Below are positions 1 through 8,011 of a stretch of 10,073 nt of DNA, piece after piece. Within the stretch, counting starts at the first letter, position 1. Each line of letters begins with the position of its first letter. Position numbers and translations under genes: made by a program. The stretch spans positions 1 through 10,073 of the forward strand of contig CAYTNN010000166.1 in NCBI GenBank assembly GCA_964439135.1, in the 5' to 3' direction. The notes below the pieces were generated by a model. That model ran no database searches, had not been told where the DNA came from, and saw only the letters and a list, made by a program, of their open reading frames with translations. The stretch is from JAFGPJ01 sp964439135. Its GTDB lineage: Bacteria > Planctomycetota > Phycisphaerae > Sedimentisphaerales > Anaerobacaceae.

Positions 1-1143
1 GCGTGACTTGCGCTGACGTGAGATATTTTTGAGGTCGGGTTCGGCGCCCTGCCAGATTGGCTGAATTCGATTGGTGTCGATTATTGCCTTTAAGCCGAAC
101 AAATCCTTTTTTGTGAACAGAGTCAGGGCGACGCCCTTCCGGCCCATTCTTGCCGTCCTGCCGGTGCGGTGGGTATAGGCGTCGGTATCGCCGGGAAAGT
201 CATAGTTGATGACGTGGGAAGCGTGGGTAAAATCCAACCCGCGGCTGGCAAGGGCTGTGGCGACCATGATTTTGATTTCGAGTTTACGAAAGCGGTTAAA
301 CAGTGACGTCCGCCTGGACTGGTCAAGTCCTCCGTGGATAATTTCGGTGGAAGAAAGCTTCTTTTTTAACTGGCTGTGCAGTTTTTCAGCGCCGAGTCTC
401 GAATTGCAGAAGATGATGGCCTGTTTTGGCCGGGCCTTATTTATGTATTCGAGCAGAGATTCGAATCGGTTCCTGCTGTTAACCTGCAGAAAATGGTGCT
501 GAAGGTTTTGCGGTGCGGTCTGGTCCTTGCTCAAGTTGATAGTGAGCGGATCCTTCAAGTATTTTTGCGCCAGCTTCGAAATCTCTTTCGGCATGGTCGC
601 GGAAAACAGAAGGGTCTGATGATCGTGTATGAGGCAGCAGATTATGAATTCGACGTCCGTGATAAATCCCATATTGAGCATTTCATCAGCTTCATCGAGG
701 ACGAAGGTCCTGACGTTCGACAGGCTAAGCTTTGTATTGCGGAGCAGGTCGATGAGCCTTCCCGGGGTGGCAACGAGAATCTCGACCCCGTGATTCAGCT
801 TCGCCATCTGGATTTGGATGGGAAAGCCGCCATAGACGGCAGAGGGTGCAATGTCGGTTCGCCTGGCAATGTCGGAGATTTCTCCGACGTACTGCAGTGC
901 CAGCTCGCGGGTAGGAACGAGGATCAGGGCCTGGACGGCTTTAATAGAAGGATCGACCATCTGGACGAGAGGAACGGCACAGGCGGCGGTTTTTCCCGAC
1001 CCGGTTTCAGCTCGGGCGATGATATCCCTATCGGCCAGGATGTGGGGGAAGGTTTTTTCCTGGACGGGCGTTAGATCGACGTATTGCATGTCTCTCAGTG
1101 CCGCGAGGATTTTGGGCTTTAGGTCAAGGTCTGTAAACTTCAT
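1..1143 (-). CDS. DEAD-box ATP-dependent RNA helicase, C-terminus cut by window edge
   Basis: A cytoplasmic ATP-dependent RNA-unwinding enzyme of the DEAD-box (superfamily 2) family, expected to act in RNA remodelling, ribosome assembly or mRNA decay. The 381 visible residues hold nearly the whole two-domain core: Q motif (DLTPVQ, about residues 23-28), Walker A AETGSGKT (45-52), PTREL, TPGR, DEAD (150-153), SAT (181-183), ATALASRGLD (295-304) and HRTGRTAR (325-332). Motif V has Ala297 where many bacterial members have Asp; Ded1/DDX3-type helicases also carry Ala, so this is not a defect. The frame is open to base 1, so only the C-terminal tail is missing. The start is set by an in-frame TAG at 1207-1209 and by the usual distance to the Q motif. 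No strong Shine-Dalgarno precedes it, only an AGAGAA-like stretch. RhlE-like is the closest label, but the tail that would distinguish subfamilies is not visible. Confidence 0.95.
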   Translation of the reverse strand, partial: MKFTDLDLKPKILAALRDMQYVDLTPVQEKTFPHILADRDIIARAETGSGKTAACAVPLVQMVDPSIKAVQALILVPTRELALQYVGEISDIARRTDIAPSAVYGGFPIQIQMAKLNHGVEILVATPGRLIDLLRNTKLSLSNVRTFVLDEADEMLNMGFITDVEFIICCLIHDHQTLLFSATMPKEISKLAQKYLKDPLTINLSKDQTAPQNLQHHFLQVNSRNRFESLLEYINKARPKQAIIFCNSRLGAEKLHSQLKKKLSSTEIIHGGLDQSRRTSLFNRFRKLEIKIMVATALASRGLDFTHASHVINYDFPGDTDAYTHRTGRTARMGRKGVALTLFTKKDLFGLKAIIDTNRIQPIWQGAEPDLKNISRQRKSR

Positions 1144-1253
1144 TTCTCTGCGTTTTTCGTAAGCATAACAAGCCGGAATTCCCCTTCTTTGAACGCCTAA
1201 GCAACACTACCGAGCCTTCAAGCTCCTCAAGCTATCAGGTTAATCATAAAATT

Positions 1254-1284
1254 GCAAGTGTAAGTCGGCTTATCTTACACTTGC
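1254..1284 (-). terminator. Hairpin terminator candidate after the radical SAM gene
   Basis: A perfect 11-bp inverted repeat (GCAAGTGTAAG at 1254-1264 against its complement at 1274-1284) with a 9-base loop starts about 34 bases after the radical SAM stop codon. Read on the minus strand, the stem is followed by AATTTTATGATT, a short and interrupted T-tract. It probably ends the radical SAM transcript before the helicase gene. The weak T-tract leaves room for Rho dependence or a 3'-protecting structure. Confidence 0.6.
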
Positions 1285-1317
1285 CGACAGGTAACGATGG
1301 ATTGGGTTACGTCGGTT

Positions 1318-2742
1318 TCATTTTCCGGGAGTCCGGACATGTTTTTTCTTTCGGATCTTTCGTTTGGCCATTCTATAAATGAGCAGAGGTAGTTTAGGTA
1401 TCGCAGCCGCCAGGTCACGCCCATTAACAAGCCCAATTCGCCGGGCCTTTTTTGCTATATGCATCATCTGCGGCAGGTCGTAGAATCCCGACCGAATCCC
1501 ATTCCGGATTTGTTTCAATTCCTTGTACCCGTAACGGTCCGAATACACGGGACCGCCGATACGTTTGTAGTGGTAGCCCGGCGTATTCTCAACAATTTCC
1601 TTCAGGGGTGAGTACTTCTCGATGCGGAGTTTATGGAAACTGATGGAATCGACCTTGATCTCCTTTGCGAACTTTGCGATATAGAGCATCTCTTCTTCCG
1701 TCTCTCCGATGTTGCCGTATATGAAGTAACCGTGCAGGAAGAAGTTGTACTGCGTCAAGACTGCAAAGGCATCCCGGATCTGTTGTTGGGTAATGCCCTT
1801 GGCAAGCAGTTTCAGGATCCAATCATGCGGCGATTCGATCCCGATAAGAAAAACCCTGAAACCAGCTTTCTCCGCCTTATCGAGAATCTTAGGATACTTC
1901 GCCATATCAATTCTGGACTGGACGGCAAAGGTCTTCTTGATCTTGTTCTCGATAATCAGATCACAAAGCTTTTCGCTTCGCTTGGGATTGGTGAAAAAGT
2001 TGTCATCGCTGAACAGCACGAAATCAGCCTTAATCGTTTTCAATTCTTCAATAACCGATTCGAGAGGTCGTTCCGTGTAACTTCTCTTCTGCCCGAGCGG
2101 ATTAAGACTGAATGTACAGAACTTGCATTTGAACGGACATCCTCTTGTTGTCAGTATCGTATCGAACGTACGTTTGCTGAGTCGAATGCCGTGCTGAAAC
2201 CAGTAATAATCGTGCCTTCTCAGGGACCGGTCGGGAAATGGGATACGTGCGATGTCTGGTAATTCATGGTTTTCGTTGTGGATGATTCGGCCATTCTCCC
2301 GATAAGAAAGACCCAGAATATCCTTGTACGGAACCCCGGTGACGATCTGCTTGATAATATCTTCGCCCTCACCTCGTACGACCATGTCGATATTGGGACA
2401 ACGCTCGAACAGGTACTCCACATCAAGCGTCGCTTTGTAACCGCCAACAATCGTGCAGACCTCAGGGGGCAGTTGAGATACGAAATCACAGACCTTCTCG
2501 AACTGAGCTTCCCATCGAATGCTTATGCACAATAGATCGACCTGGCTGGTGATAAACTCGCGAAGTACCTCCGGCTTGCGTAAGTCTCTTTCATACCGAA
2601 GGTCAAGAAGTGTCACCTTACCGACCAGGTCTTTCATGCTCGCGACGATATATTCCAAGCCAGTTGGCGGGAACATCCCCATTGTTGCGGTAGAATCCCC
2701 GAAATACGGGTTCAGTGCTAAAACATGTTTGTATTTTATCAT
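1318..2742 (-). CDS. B12-binding-domain radical SAM protein
   Basis: A 474-residue enzyme with an N-terminal cobalamin-binding-like Rossmann domain (about 1-150) and a radical SAM core (about 190-390). The first domain shows FPPTGLEYIVAS (24-35), a VGGYKAT segment (99-105) and VVRGEGED (121-128). The core shows the [4Fe-4S] motif CPFKCKFC (Cys202, 206, 209), LIGIES (299-304) and GYFIYGNIGETEEE (338-351), the usual landmarks of this class. Such enzymes use S-adenosylmethionine, often with cobalamin, for methylation, ring formation or other radical chemistry; BchE and hopanoid enzymes are relatives, but the substrate cannot be read here. The tail is strongly basic (RKIRKKKHVR). An in-frame TGA lies immediately before the ATG, so no longer start exists. 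There is no Shine-Dalgarno. The gene has its own promoter and terminator candidates and no recognisable pathway partner beside it. Confidence 0.9.
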   Translation of the reverse strand: MIKYKHVLALNPYFGDSTATMGMFPPTGLEYIVASMKDLVGKVTLLDLRYERDLRKPEVLREFITSQVDLLCISIRWEAQFEKVCDFVSQLPPEVCTIVGGYKATLDVEYLFERCPNIDMVVRGEGEDIIKQIVTGVPYKDILGLSYRENGRIIHNENHELPDIARIPFPDRSLRRHDYYWFQHGIRLSKRTFDTILTTRGCPFKCKFCTFSLNPLGQKRSYTERPLESVIEELKTIKADFVLFSDDNFFTNPKRSEKLCDLIIENKIKKTFAVQSRIDMAKYPKILDKAEKAGFRVFLIGIESPHDWILKLLAKGITQQQIRDAFAVLTQYNFFLHGYFIYGNIGETEEEMLYIAKFAKEIKVDSISFHKLRIEKYSPLKEIVENTPGYHYKRIGGPVYSDRYGYKELKQIRNGIRSGFYDLPQMMHIAKKARRIGLVNGRDLAAAIPKLPLLIYRMAKRKIRKKKHVRTPGK

Positions 2743-2791
2743 TCAGGAATAATAACGCTAAAGAACCACAGAGGCAAGAGAATATGAATCG

Positions 2792-2822
2792 ATTTTACAT
2801 TTTTTTTCTCAAAAAAAGTCAA
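2792..2822 (-). promoter_or_regulatory. Sigma-70-type promoter candidate for the radical SAM gene
   Basis: On the minus strand TTGACT (2817-2822) is followed after 19 bases by TAAAAT (2792-2797), giving a leader of roughly 40-45 bases to the ATG at 2742. The spacer is longer than ideal and holds A- and T-runs. The position between the upstream gene's terminator and this gene supports independent transcription. Confidence 0.45.
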
Positions 2823-2844
2823 CCGTAATACTCGTAAGAACAAA

Positions 2845-2879
2845 CGGGGCTCATACCGAGTTAATCGGTACAGGCCCCG
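2845..2879 (-). terminator. Two-tier hairpin terminator of the LamG/PA14 gene
   Basis: The outer stem CGGGGC/GCCCCG (2845-2850 with 2874-2879) has a G-U pair above it. A 2x2 internal loop follows, then an inner stem TACCGA/TCGGTA (2854-2859 with 2865-2870) with a 5-base loop. On the minus strand it is followed by TTTGTT and lies 48 bases past the stop codon of the large secreted protein. This is a good intrinsic terminator for that gene. Confidence 0.7.
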
Positions 2880-2926
2880 AAGTGATACATTTGCAGATTT
2901 TATTCCAATAAAAACGGCATTTACCG

Positions 2927-5900
2927 TTAAGGAACATTCCTTGGCCGATAAAGCCGGATATCGTCAAAGTACATCTTACCCGAGCCGCCGGGCGTCGCCA
3001 TATTGCCTTTCATGCCGAGACCGATAGCGATCCTGTCGACGTCTATCAGGTTTATGCCCTTGTCGGCAAAAGCCTGTAGGGGGATAACCCACTCGGTCCA
3101 GGTATCTATTTGTGCCGCGGCCGGATCATTATGGTAAATCACGGCAGGTGCGCCGGCGCTGTTGGAGACCGCGATGTACATCGGCTCCGAATCATTGCTG
3201 GCTACGCCGATATCCTGGTTCATCCACTGCTGAGAGACCGTGCCGGTAAACGTGACGTTTGAGAATACGGCCTGGCACGTCTGTGAGACATCATGTGCTG
3301 TCACTGCCAAACCGATATAGACATTCGCATTCATCTGGATGTTCGCCATCGTGGTGCCCGGTATCGACTGCCAGGTCGAGCCATTGGTGGAATGGGAAGC
3401 TGTAAAGCTGCCCGAGAGGCTCCGTTCCAGTTTCACCCAATGCGGGGCCGTGATGCCCGTTTGCTGCCCCGCCGCACCAAGGTTGTTATCGCCGGCAACT
3501 GGACGATATTCGAATATAACGCCCTGACCTGGTGTGATAAAAGCCATGGCGTGTGCCGAGCCGACATCCAGCGTTTCGCGAATCATCACACCGGCCTTAG
3601 CCCACTGGTTTGTGTTTTCCATGCTCTCGACCCTTGCGACAATCGAGCCCGGGCCGGTAAGTGTTTTATAGGCAAAATGAAACTCATCAGCCGTGCCCGT
3701 AATATCTGTGCCGGAGGCGGTCATCGTATAGGTTCCCACAGGATTCTCGATGAAGCTGCCTACGGACGCCGGATAACCTCTGAACCAAAGCGACAATTCC
3801 TCGACGCCTTCTTCGGTCCAGTCCCGCACGGCGGTCAATGTCAACTCCGCTTCCGAATAATTGGCATAGCCCTGCTTATTGTTATCATAGAGGAACGGCA
3901 TCGATTGGTTGCCTCCGTTGACAATGGTCTCTTCCGTATAAGACGGCGTAGCTTCATCACCCACCGCCGCTCCCGTACCGTTACCGGCAAAGTATGGCGG
4001 AATCGTCGACGAGCCATAGCCAAGACCATCGTGCCAGGCGTACCAAATCTGATTATCGCCAGCGTCATAATCTTCGAAATCATCAATGATTAAAAAGTCG
4101 GCCGATGTAAAGCTCCAGACGCCACCTACCCATGGACTATCGGGATTGACGCTGTTGACTTCGTCGACGCGCCAGTAGTATACGCTCTCCCAGGCAAGTT
4201 TATCCGGTTCATAGCTCTCGGAGCCAAGAGCCTGGGATCCCATGTACTCGGGCGACGCTGTGGTGGCATTACGCACGGCTTGTTCATCCGTTCCGAAATA
4301 TATCTCGTGCGAAGCGGCCTGCATCCCCTGCTTCCATGTAAGCTTAGGCGTCCTCTTTACGCCCACGGCACCATCGCCGGGATTAGGGGCGTAAGCATTT
4401 ACCGGCCTATAAGGCGATAGATAATCGCCGGAAACAATCGTTCGTTTTACAATGCCGGGACCCTGCCAGGCCACAATGCAGTGATCGCCGCCATCGCCTT
4501 CTACCCAGATGGCCATAACATAATATTTGCCGCCTGCTGTCAAAGAGACGGGTTCTGACATCTGGGAGGCAAATTTATCCCACTCGTTGGTGCCGGTCCA
4601 GCCGGTCACGCTGGCGATCAGCTCGGCGTTATCAGGATCATCATTCTTGCTCAGCCACAATTCACTGTCGTTATCGCTGGCTATCCAGAATGTATAATCG
4701 CCGGTAAGGGCCGGGTAGAGCCAACCATAAATCCGGCCTCCATAATTGTCCGCGTCCGGATCCCAGGCAAGCTCCGTTATAGATTGGGTCGAGTCCGGCT
4801 GGCCCGGATAGCGGGGGTCGGCCCTGAGGTTATCCACACCGCCACCGGTGATTTCCTCCCAAATATCAAGCACGATGGTTCCCAGTCCGGGCAGAGTCGT
4901 CTGAAAGCTCCAGACGTCTCCTTTAATCGTGTTGACCCCGTCAAACTCGTCGATTCGCCAGTAGTACGTTTTGTTAAACTCAAGGGTGCCGGGAACAAAA
5001 CTTGCGACCGCTGTGGGGCCCTTGTACGTGTCCGGCGTACCGGCTTGAACGTCGGCAAAATTTTCGCCGATGTACACGTGATGAAGTTTGACACCAAAAC
5101 CCGGTGCATAACTCAGAGTCACATCCGTATCTATCAACCCGGCCCCATCCTTCGGGCTCGGATCATAGGCCTTCTTGGGCGAAATAAAGAAGCTCCAAAC
5201 GTCGCCTTTGTGTTTCGTAACGCCATCGGCCTCTACCTCGTCGATACGCCAGTAGTACATTGTGCCCAAAACAAGCCCATCAGGATAGGGGTAACCGGGA
5301 AAGCCGGCAATAAAAAACGCTCCGGTCTGATTGCCACGGAACGTCTCGCCGATGCCTTCGTTGACATCTGCGAAACTCTCGCCAAGGTACAAATCATGGG
5401 AAGCCGCCCCATCTCCCACTTCCCAGGAAAAACTCGCCCATGTATCCCAAAGTGCGGCTCCATCTTCCGGCTGCGGCCAGCGGGCCTTTGGAAACGTCGG
5501 TGCAATCCCGTTCGCCAGGTCCTGTATCTGGGTCTGTGTTATGGGATTGTTGAAGATGTACACTTCGTCCAGGTCGCCGGAGAAGACTTCCGAGGTCCCA
5601 TTGGTGCCGCCGTGAGTGCTGCCAATCCCCATAGCGGCGTCGGGCTTATCGTGTAATGAAAATTCACCCGAAGCTACTTCTTCGCCGTTGAGATAAATTC
5701 TTGCGATGTCTCCGTCAAACGTGACGGATACGTGTGCCCATACATTGATAAACGGATTTAACGTGCCGGCGGGAGCGGACACTGCCTGACTGTAATTTCT
5801 CATCTGGATTTGACCATTCTGTCGAACTTCCAGGAACCACCGCAGTGCGCCCGTTGCCGCCCATGAATCCCGCTTGCCGATAAGCCCCATATGATCACTC

Positions 5901-6220
5901 ATGTTTTGCTCACCGGACCACTTGACCCAGAGAGCAAGACTTAACTGGCCGGTTCCTTCCGAAGGATCCCATGTTCCGATGGCCACCCTGCTGCCCGCAG
6001 TGCCGTCCACGTTGATCGCACTGTCACCGAAGTATCCCGGCTGAATCCACGTAGCACCATTCCTTAAAGTCCCTTCGTGTTCGTTGCCGGAGGCATCTTC
6101 GGTTGTAGTGCCGCTGCCCTCATCCAGCGGGTAGTAGGCAACGAGTTCGGCGACCGCAGTATTTGCAGTCAAAGCCAACAACAGGACAAAAGTAAAGTAA
6201 CAAACCAATTTTCGACACAT
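2927..6220 (-). CDS. Large secreted multidomain protein: LamG, three Fn3-like modules, PA14, split C-terminal jelly-roll
   Basis: A 1097-residue exported protein. A Sec signal peptide (1-24, cleavage after AVA) is followed by a LamG/concanavalin-like domain (about 25-238, with WVKWSG, HVSVTFDG, DEVYIFN). Three Fn3-like modules (about 243-345, 346-441, 609-705) each carry YYWR(I/V)DE (322, 419, 681) and G(D/G)VWSF. A PA14-like domain lies between modules two and three (about 446-605; YTFWIASDNDSELWLS). The C-terminal part starts at DDFEDYD (713-719) and ends in MYFDDIRLYRP (1083-1093), interrupted by a DUF1349-like domain (about 822-1000; WAKAGVMIRET). These modules generally bind carbohydrate or cell surfaces; no catalytic domain is seen, so a binding or adhesion role is inferred. 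No PEP-CTERM signal or C-terminal membrane anchor is visible. A strong AAGGAGG precedes the ATG. The architecture is typical of Phycisphaerae, but the exact ligand is unknown. Confidence 0.9.
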   Translation of the reverse strand: MCRKLVCYFTFVLLLALTANTAVAELVAYYPLDEGSGTTTEDASGNEHEGTLRNGATWIQPGYFGDSAINVDGTAGSRVAIGTWDPSEGTGQLSLALWVKWSGEQNMSDHMGLIGKRDSWAATGALRWFLEVRQNGQIQMRNYSQAVSAPAGTLNPFINVWAHVSVTFDGDIARIYLNGEEVASGEFSLHDKPDAAMGIGSTHGGTNGTSEVFSGDLDEVYIFNNPITQTQIQDLANGIAPTFPKARWPQPEDGAALWDTWASFSWEVGDGAASHDLYLGESFADVNEGIGETFRGNQTGAFFIAGFPGYPYPDGLVLGTMYYWRIDEVEADGVTKHKGDVWSFFISPKKAYDPSPKDGAGLIDTDVTLSYAPGFGVKLHHVYIGENFADVQAGTPDTYKGPTAVASFVPGTLEFNKTYYWRIDEFDGVNTIKGDVWSFQTTLPGLGTIVLDIWEEITGGGVDNLRADPRYPGQPDSTQSITELAWDPDADNYGGRIYGWLYPALTGDYTFWIASDNDSELWLSKNDDPDNAELIASVTGWTGTNEWDKFASQMSEPVSLTAGGKYYVMAIWVEGDGGDHCIVAWQGPGIVKRTIVSGDYLSPYRPVNAYAPNPGDGAVGVKRTPKLTWKQGMQAASHEIYFGTDEQAVRNATTASPEYMGSQALGSESYEPDKLAWESVYYWRVDEVNSVNPDSPWVGGVWSFTSADFLIIDDFEDYDAGDNQIWYAWHDGLGYGSSTIPPYFAGNGTGAAVGDEATPSYTEETIVNGGNQSMPFLYDNNKQGYANYSEAELTLTAVRDWTEEGVEELSLWFRGYPASVGSFIENPVGTYTMTASGTDITGTADEFHFAYKTLTGPGSIVARVESMENTNQWAKAGVMIRETLDVGSAHAMAFITPGQGVIFEYRPVAGDNNLGAAGQQTGITAPHWVKLERSLSGSFTASHSTNGSTWQSIPGTTMANIQMNANVYIGLAVTAHDVSQTCQAVFSNVTFTGTVSQQWMNQDIGVASNDSEPMYIAVSNSAGAPAVIYHNDPAAAQIDTWTEWVIPLQAFADKGINLIDVDRIAIGLGMKGNMATPGGSGKMYFDDIRLYRPRNVP
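3221..3757 (-). other. DUF1349-like domain nested inside the C-terminal jelly-roll domain
   Basis: Within the large secreted protein, residues about 822-1000 form a concanavalin-fold DUF1349-like segment (FHFAYKTLTG, WAKAGVMIRET, HWVKLERS, VYIGLAVTAH). It sits between LWFRGYPA (811-818) and EPMYIAVSNSAG (1012-1023), which read as consecutive strands of a single C-terminal domain. The domain boundaries are my estimate from sequence character alone. Confidence 0.6.
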
Positions 6221-6226
6221 AATAAT

Positions 6227-6233
6227 CCTCCTT
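6227..6233 (-). promoter_or_regulatory. Strong Shine-Dalgarno of the LamG/PA14 gene
   Basis: AAGGAGG lies 6 bases before the ATG at 6220. This fixes the start and gives the mature signal-peptide N-terminus MCRKLVCYF. Confidence 0.85.
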
Positions 6234-6283
6234 CACTCAAGGGATTTAATAAATTTAGCAAAATAGCAATCTTAACTTCGCAC

Positions 6284-6313
6284 TAAATGATATCCGTGCT
6301 GCATAAATGATAT
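6284..6313. repeat. Two direct copies of TAAATGATAT spaced 20 bp
   Basis: Identical 10-mers at 6284-6293 and 6304-6313 are exactly 20 bp apart (about two helical turns). They lie 64-93 bp upstream of the LamG/PA14 start. Phased direct repeats in a 5' region suggest a regulator-binding site, but the AT-rich context makes coincidence possible. Confidence 0.35.
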
Positions 6314-6430
6314 TTCGCGATTTGATACCGCCTCCTTCCATCAAATAACCAATATGGTGATTAATTACGGGATGAAAGTCTGAAATAAGCCATAAAAACC
6401 TCTTGCCGGTAGACTAAAAATCTACTAATT

Positions 6431-6460
6431 ACGATAATATACTTATACCAGATTTATCGT
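6431..6460 (-). terminator. AT-rich hairpin after the FAD oxidoreductase gene
   Basis: A 7-bp inverted repeat ACGATAA/TTATCGT (6431-6437 with 6454-6460) lies 28 bases past the oxidoreductase stop. A further GTAGA/TCTAC pair (6409-6413 with 6421-6425) has a T-rich loop on the minus strand. Both stems are weak, so read-through into the LamG/PA14 gene is possible. The rest of 6221-6487 is AT-rich, with no gene and no convincing promoter. Confidence 0.3.
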
Positions 6461-6487
6461 GCCTTCGTCAAGTATAATCTACGGTAC

Positions 6488-7948
6488 TCAACTTTCAAAA
6501 TAGACGCCGCCTTTTATCAGGGCTTCTCTCAGATCGCCATAGCTGAGTTCTCTTGTACCGCAGTTCTTGCCGGCACAGAGAGCCGCCGCGGTACCCGTCG
6601 CCTGGCCCTGCCCCATACAGCATACGGTGTTACGAGTGGACATGTGTGCCCTGTGGTCGGAGGTGATTAACATGCCGGACAAAAGCAGGTTCTCGACTCC
6701 CGCGGCGCGCAGCGCCCGGTACGGCAGGCCGTATGTTCCACCGTTCTTAATCTGGTAGCGAGGCGCGCTGTCGTGAAAACCGTACACCATGATCTCATCA
6801 TCGAAATGCCTGCCCTCAATAACATCTTCGTGTGAAATGTCGTAGTCGCAGGTGATTAATCTGCCCCGGCGGATACAAAGCTTGGGGCTCGTCCGGGCGA
6901 TAAATGCCTTTTCACAGCCGGGGATATACTCCCTGAACAGTTCGATGGCTCTGAACTGACGTTTTCTCAGCTCCAATTCCGCTTTTGCGACCTCGTCTCT
7001 GTTAGTCGGGCTGACCGGCATTTTGAAATTCAGCTTGATGAACATGAAATAGTTGTCGTGAACGGTTGTGGTGACCATCGACATTCCGATCTTCCCCGCC
7101 TCTTTGCCGAAGTCGCCGGGGAGCTTCGCCGCCGTTCCCTGAATTCGTACGATTTGTCCGTCTTTGCCGCTGCGCCGGCCTTTGGCAAGCTGGCTTATCG
7201 CATCGTGCTTTTCGAGAAAGTCGTGCAGCGTCTCCAGATTCACATTGGCTACGCCGATGCTGTTCACAACCGGGTAATCGTTCGGCTCGATATACTTTGC
7301 GCCGGCATAGGCTGCCAGGTCGCCATACGCTGTGCAGTCAACAAACGATTTGGCGTAAAAAGCTTCCCTGCCGGAGCGGCTTTCGGCGATTACGCCCCTG
7401 ATCCTGGCCCCGTCCATAATCGCCCCGGCCAGCAGTGTGTTGACACATACGAACACCCCCGCTTCGACGAGCATCTCGAACGTAACGAGTTTATAAATCT
7501 CCGTATCGATACACGTGCAGACCGAATCATAATTGTAGCCCTTCGACATCTCGGCGTGTCCCGATGTGCCGCCGACTTTCATAAGGCGATCTATAATCTC
7601 CTGCGGAATCCCCCGCACAACCTGGCGTTTTTTCACGCCGCCGAACGCTTTCCACAGGTTATAGAAACTGTGCAGAGCAGTGCCGCCTTCCGTGACTGTC
7701 CCGCCTGGATAACCTTTTACTTCTATCAATGCCGTTTTCGCGCCCTGCCTCGCTGCTGCAATGGCCGCTACGACTCCCGCTGTACCACCGCCGGCAACAA
7801 TTACATCGAACTTCCTGACCGGCAGCTTTTTCACCGGTTCCTCATAATAAGCCCCGGATTGGCTCATTGCCGGCGCTCCAATTACGGTCCCGGCATGAAT
7901 TCCCGCTCCAAGCATGAGCACGTGTTTGGAAAAATCCCGACGATTCAT
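6488..7948 (-). CDS. Tat-exported FAD-dependent oxidoreductase
   Basis: A 486-residue flavoprotein of the FAD_oxidored (PF12831-like) family. The N-terminus MNRRDFSKHVLMLGAG is a twin-arginine signal with a hydrophobic stretch and an APA-type cleavage site near residue 27, so it should be exported folded with its cofactor. After it come the dinucleotide-binding FDVIVAGGGTAGVVAA (about 47-62), YPGGTVTEGGTA (80-91), FVDCTAYGDLAAYAGA (202-217, usually DCTGDGD), GGTYGLPYRAL (403-413) and the C-terminal GQGQATGTAAAL (446-457). An ATG at 7972 would add eight residues, but AAGGAG lies 6 bases before the ATG at 7948 and the Tat motif is then N-terminal, so 7948 is chosen. The substrate is unknown; planctomycete relatives are often near carbohydrate-degradation genes, and the next gene downstream encodes a secreted carbohydrate-binding-type protein. 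A good promoter lies at 8012-8040. Confidence 0.9.
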   Translation of the reverse strand: MNRRDFSKHVLMLGAGIHAGTVIGAPAMSQSGAYYEEPVKKLPVRKFDVIVAGGGTAGVVAAIAAARQGAKTALIEVKGYPGGTVTEGGTALHSFYNLWKAFGGVKKRQVVRGIPQEIIDRLMKVGGTSGHAEMSKGYNYDSVCTCIDTEIYKLVTFEMLVEAGVFVCVNTLLAGAIMDGARIRGVIAESRSGREAFYAKSFVDCTAYGDLAAYAGAKYIEPNDYPVVNSIGVANVNLETLHDFLEKHDAISQLAKGRRSGKDGQIVRIQGTAAKLPGDFGKEAGKIGMSMVTTTVHDNYFMFIKLNFKMPVSPTNRDEVAKAELELRKRQFRAIELFREYIPGCEKAFIARTSPKLCIRRGRLITCDYDISHEDVIEGRHFDDEIMVYGFHDSAPRYQIKNGGTYGLPYRALRAAGVENLLLSGMLITSDHRAHMSTRNTVCCMGQGQATGTAAALCAGKNCGTRELSYGDLREALIKGGVYFES

Positions 7949-7954
7949 TCTTGT

Positions 7955-7960
7955 CTCCTT
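7955..7960 (-). promoter_or_regulatory. Shine-Dalgarno deciding the oxidoreductase start
   Basis: AAGGAG lies 6 bases before the ATG at 7948. The alternative ATG at 7972 has only ATTTCGACAGG upstream, which is much weaker. Confidence 0.8.
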
Positions 7961-8011
7961 ATCTTTACCCATCCTGTCGAAATATCAATACGAGCTATTC
8001 AACTATACATC

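Noticed and set aside
230..262. Possible inactivating change in helicase motif V (Asp to Ala)
   Set aside because: The surrounding motif is intact, and Ala or Ser at this position is normal in Ded1/DDX3/Vasa-type helicases.
376..1074. 232-codon plus-strand frame opposite the helicase
   Set aside because: The minus strand encodes all DEAD-box motifs in one uninterrupted frame, so the plus-strand frame is a shadow.
1201..1240. Tandem TCAAGCT copies upstream of the helicase as a regulatory site
   Set aside because: The repeat is only 7-8 bases with no promoter nearby that it could control, and is likely chance.
4784..5656. 290-codon plus-strand frame opposite the LamG/PA14 gene
   Set aside because: It is an antisense shadow of a well-supported multidomain gene, with no start signal or motif.
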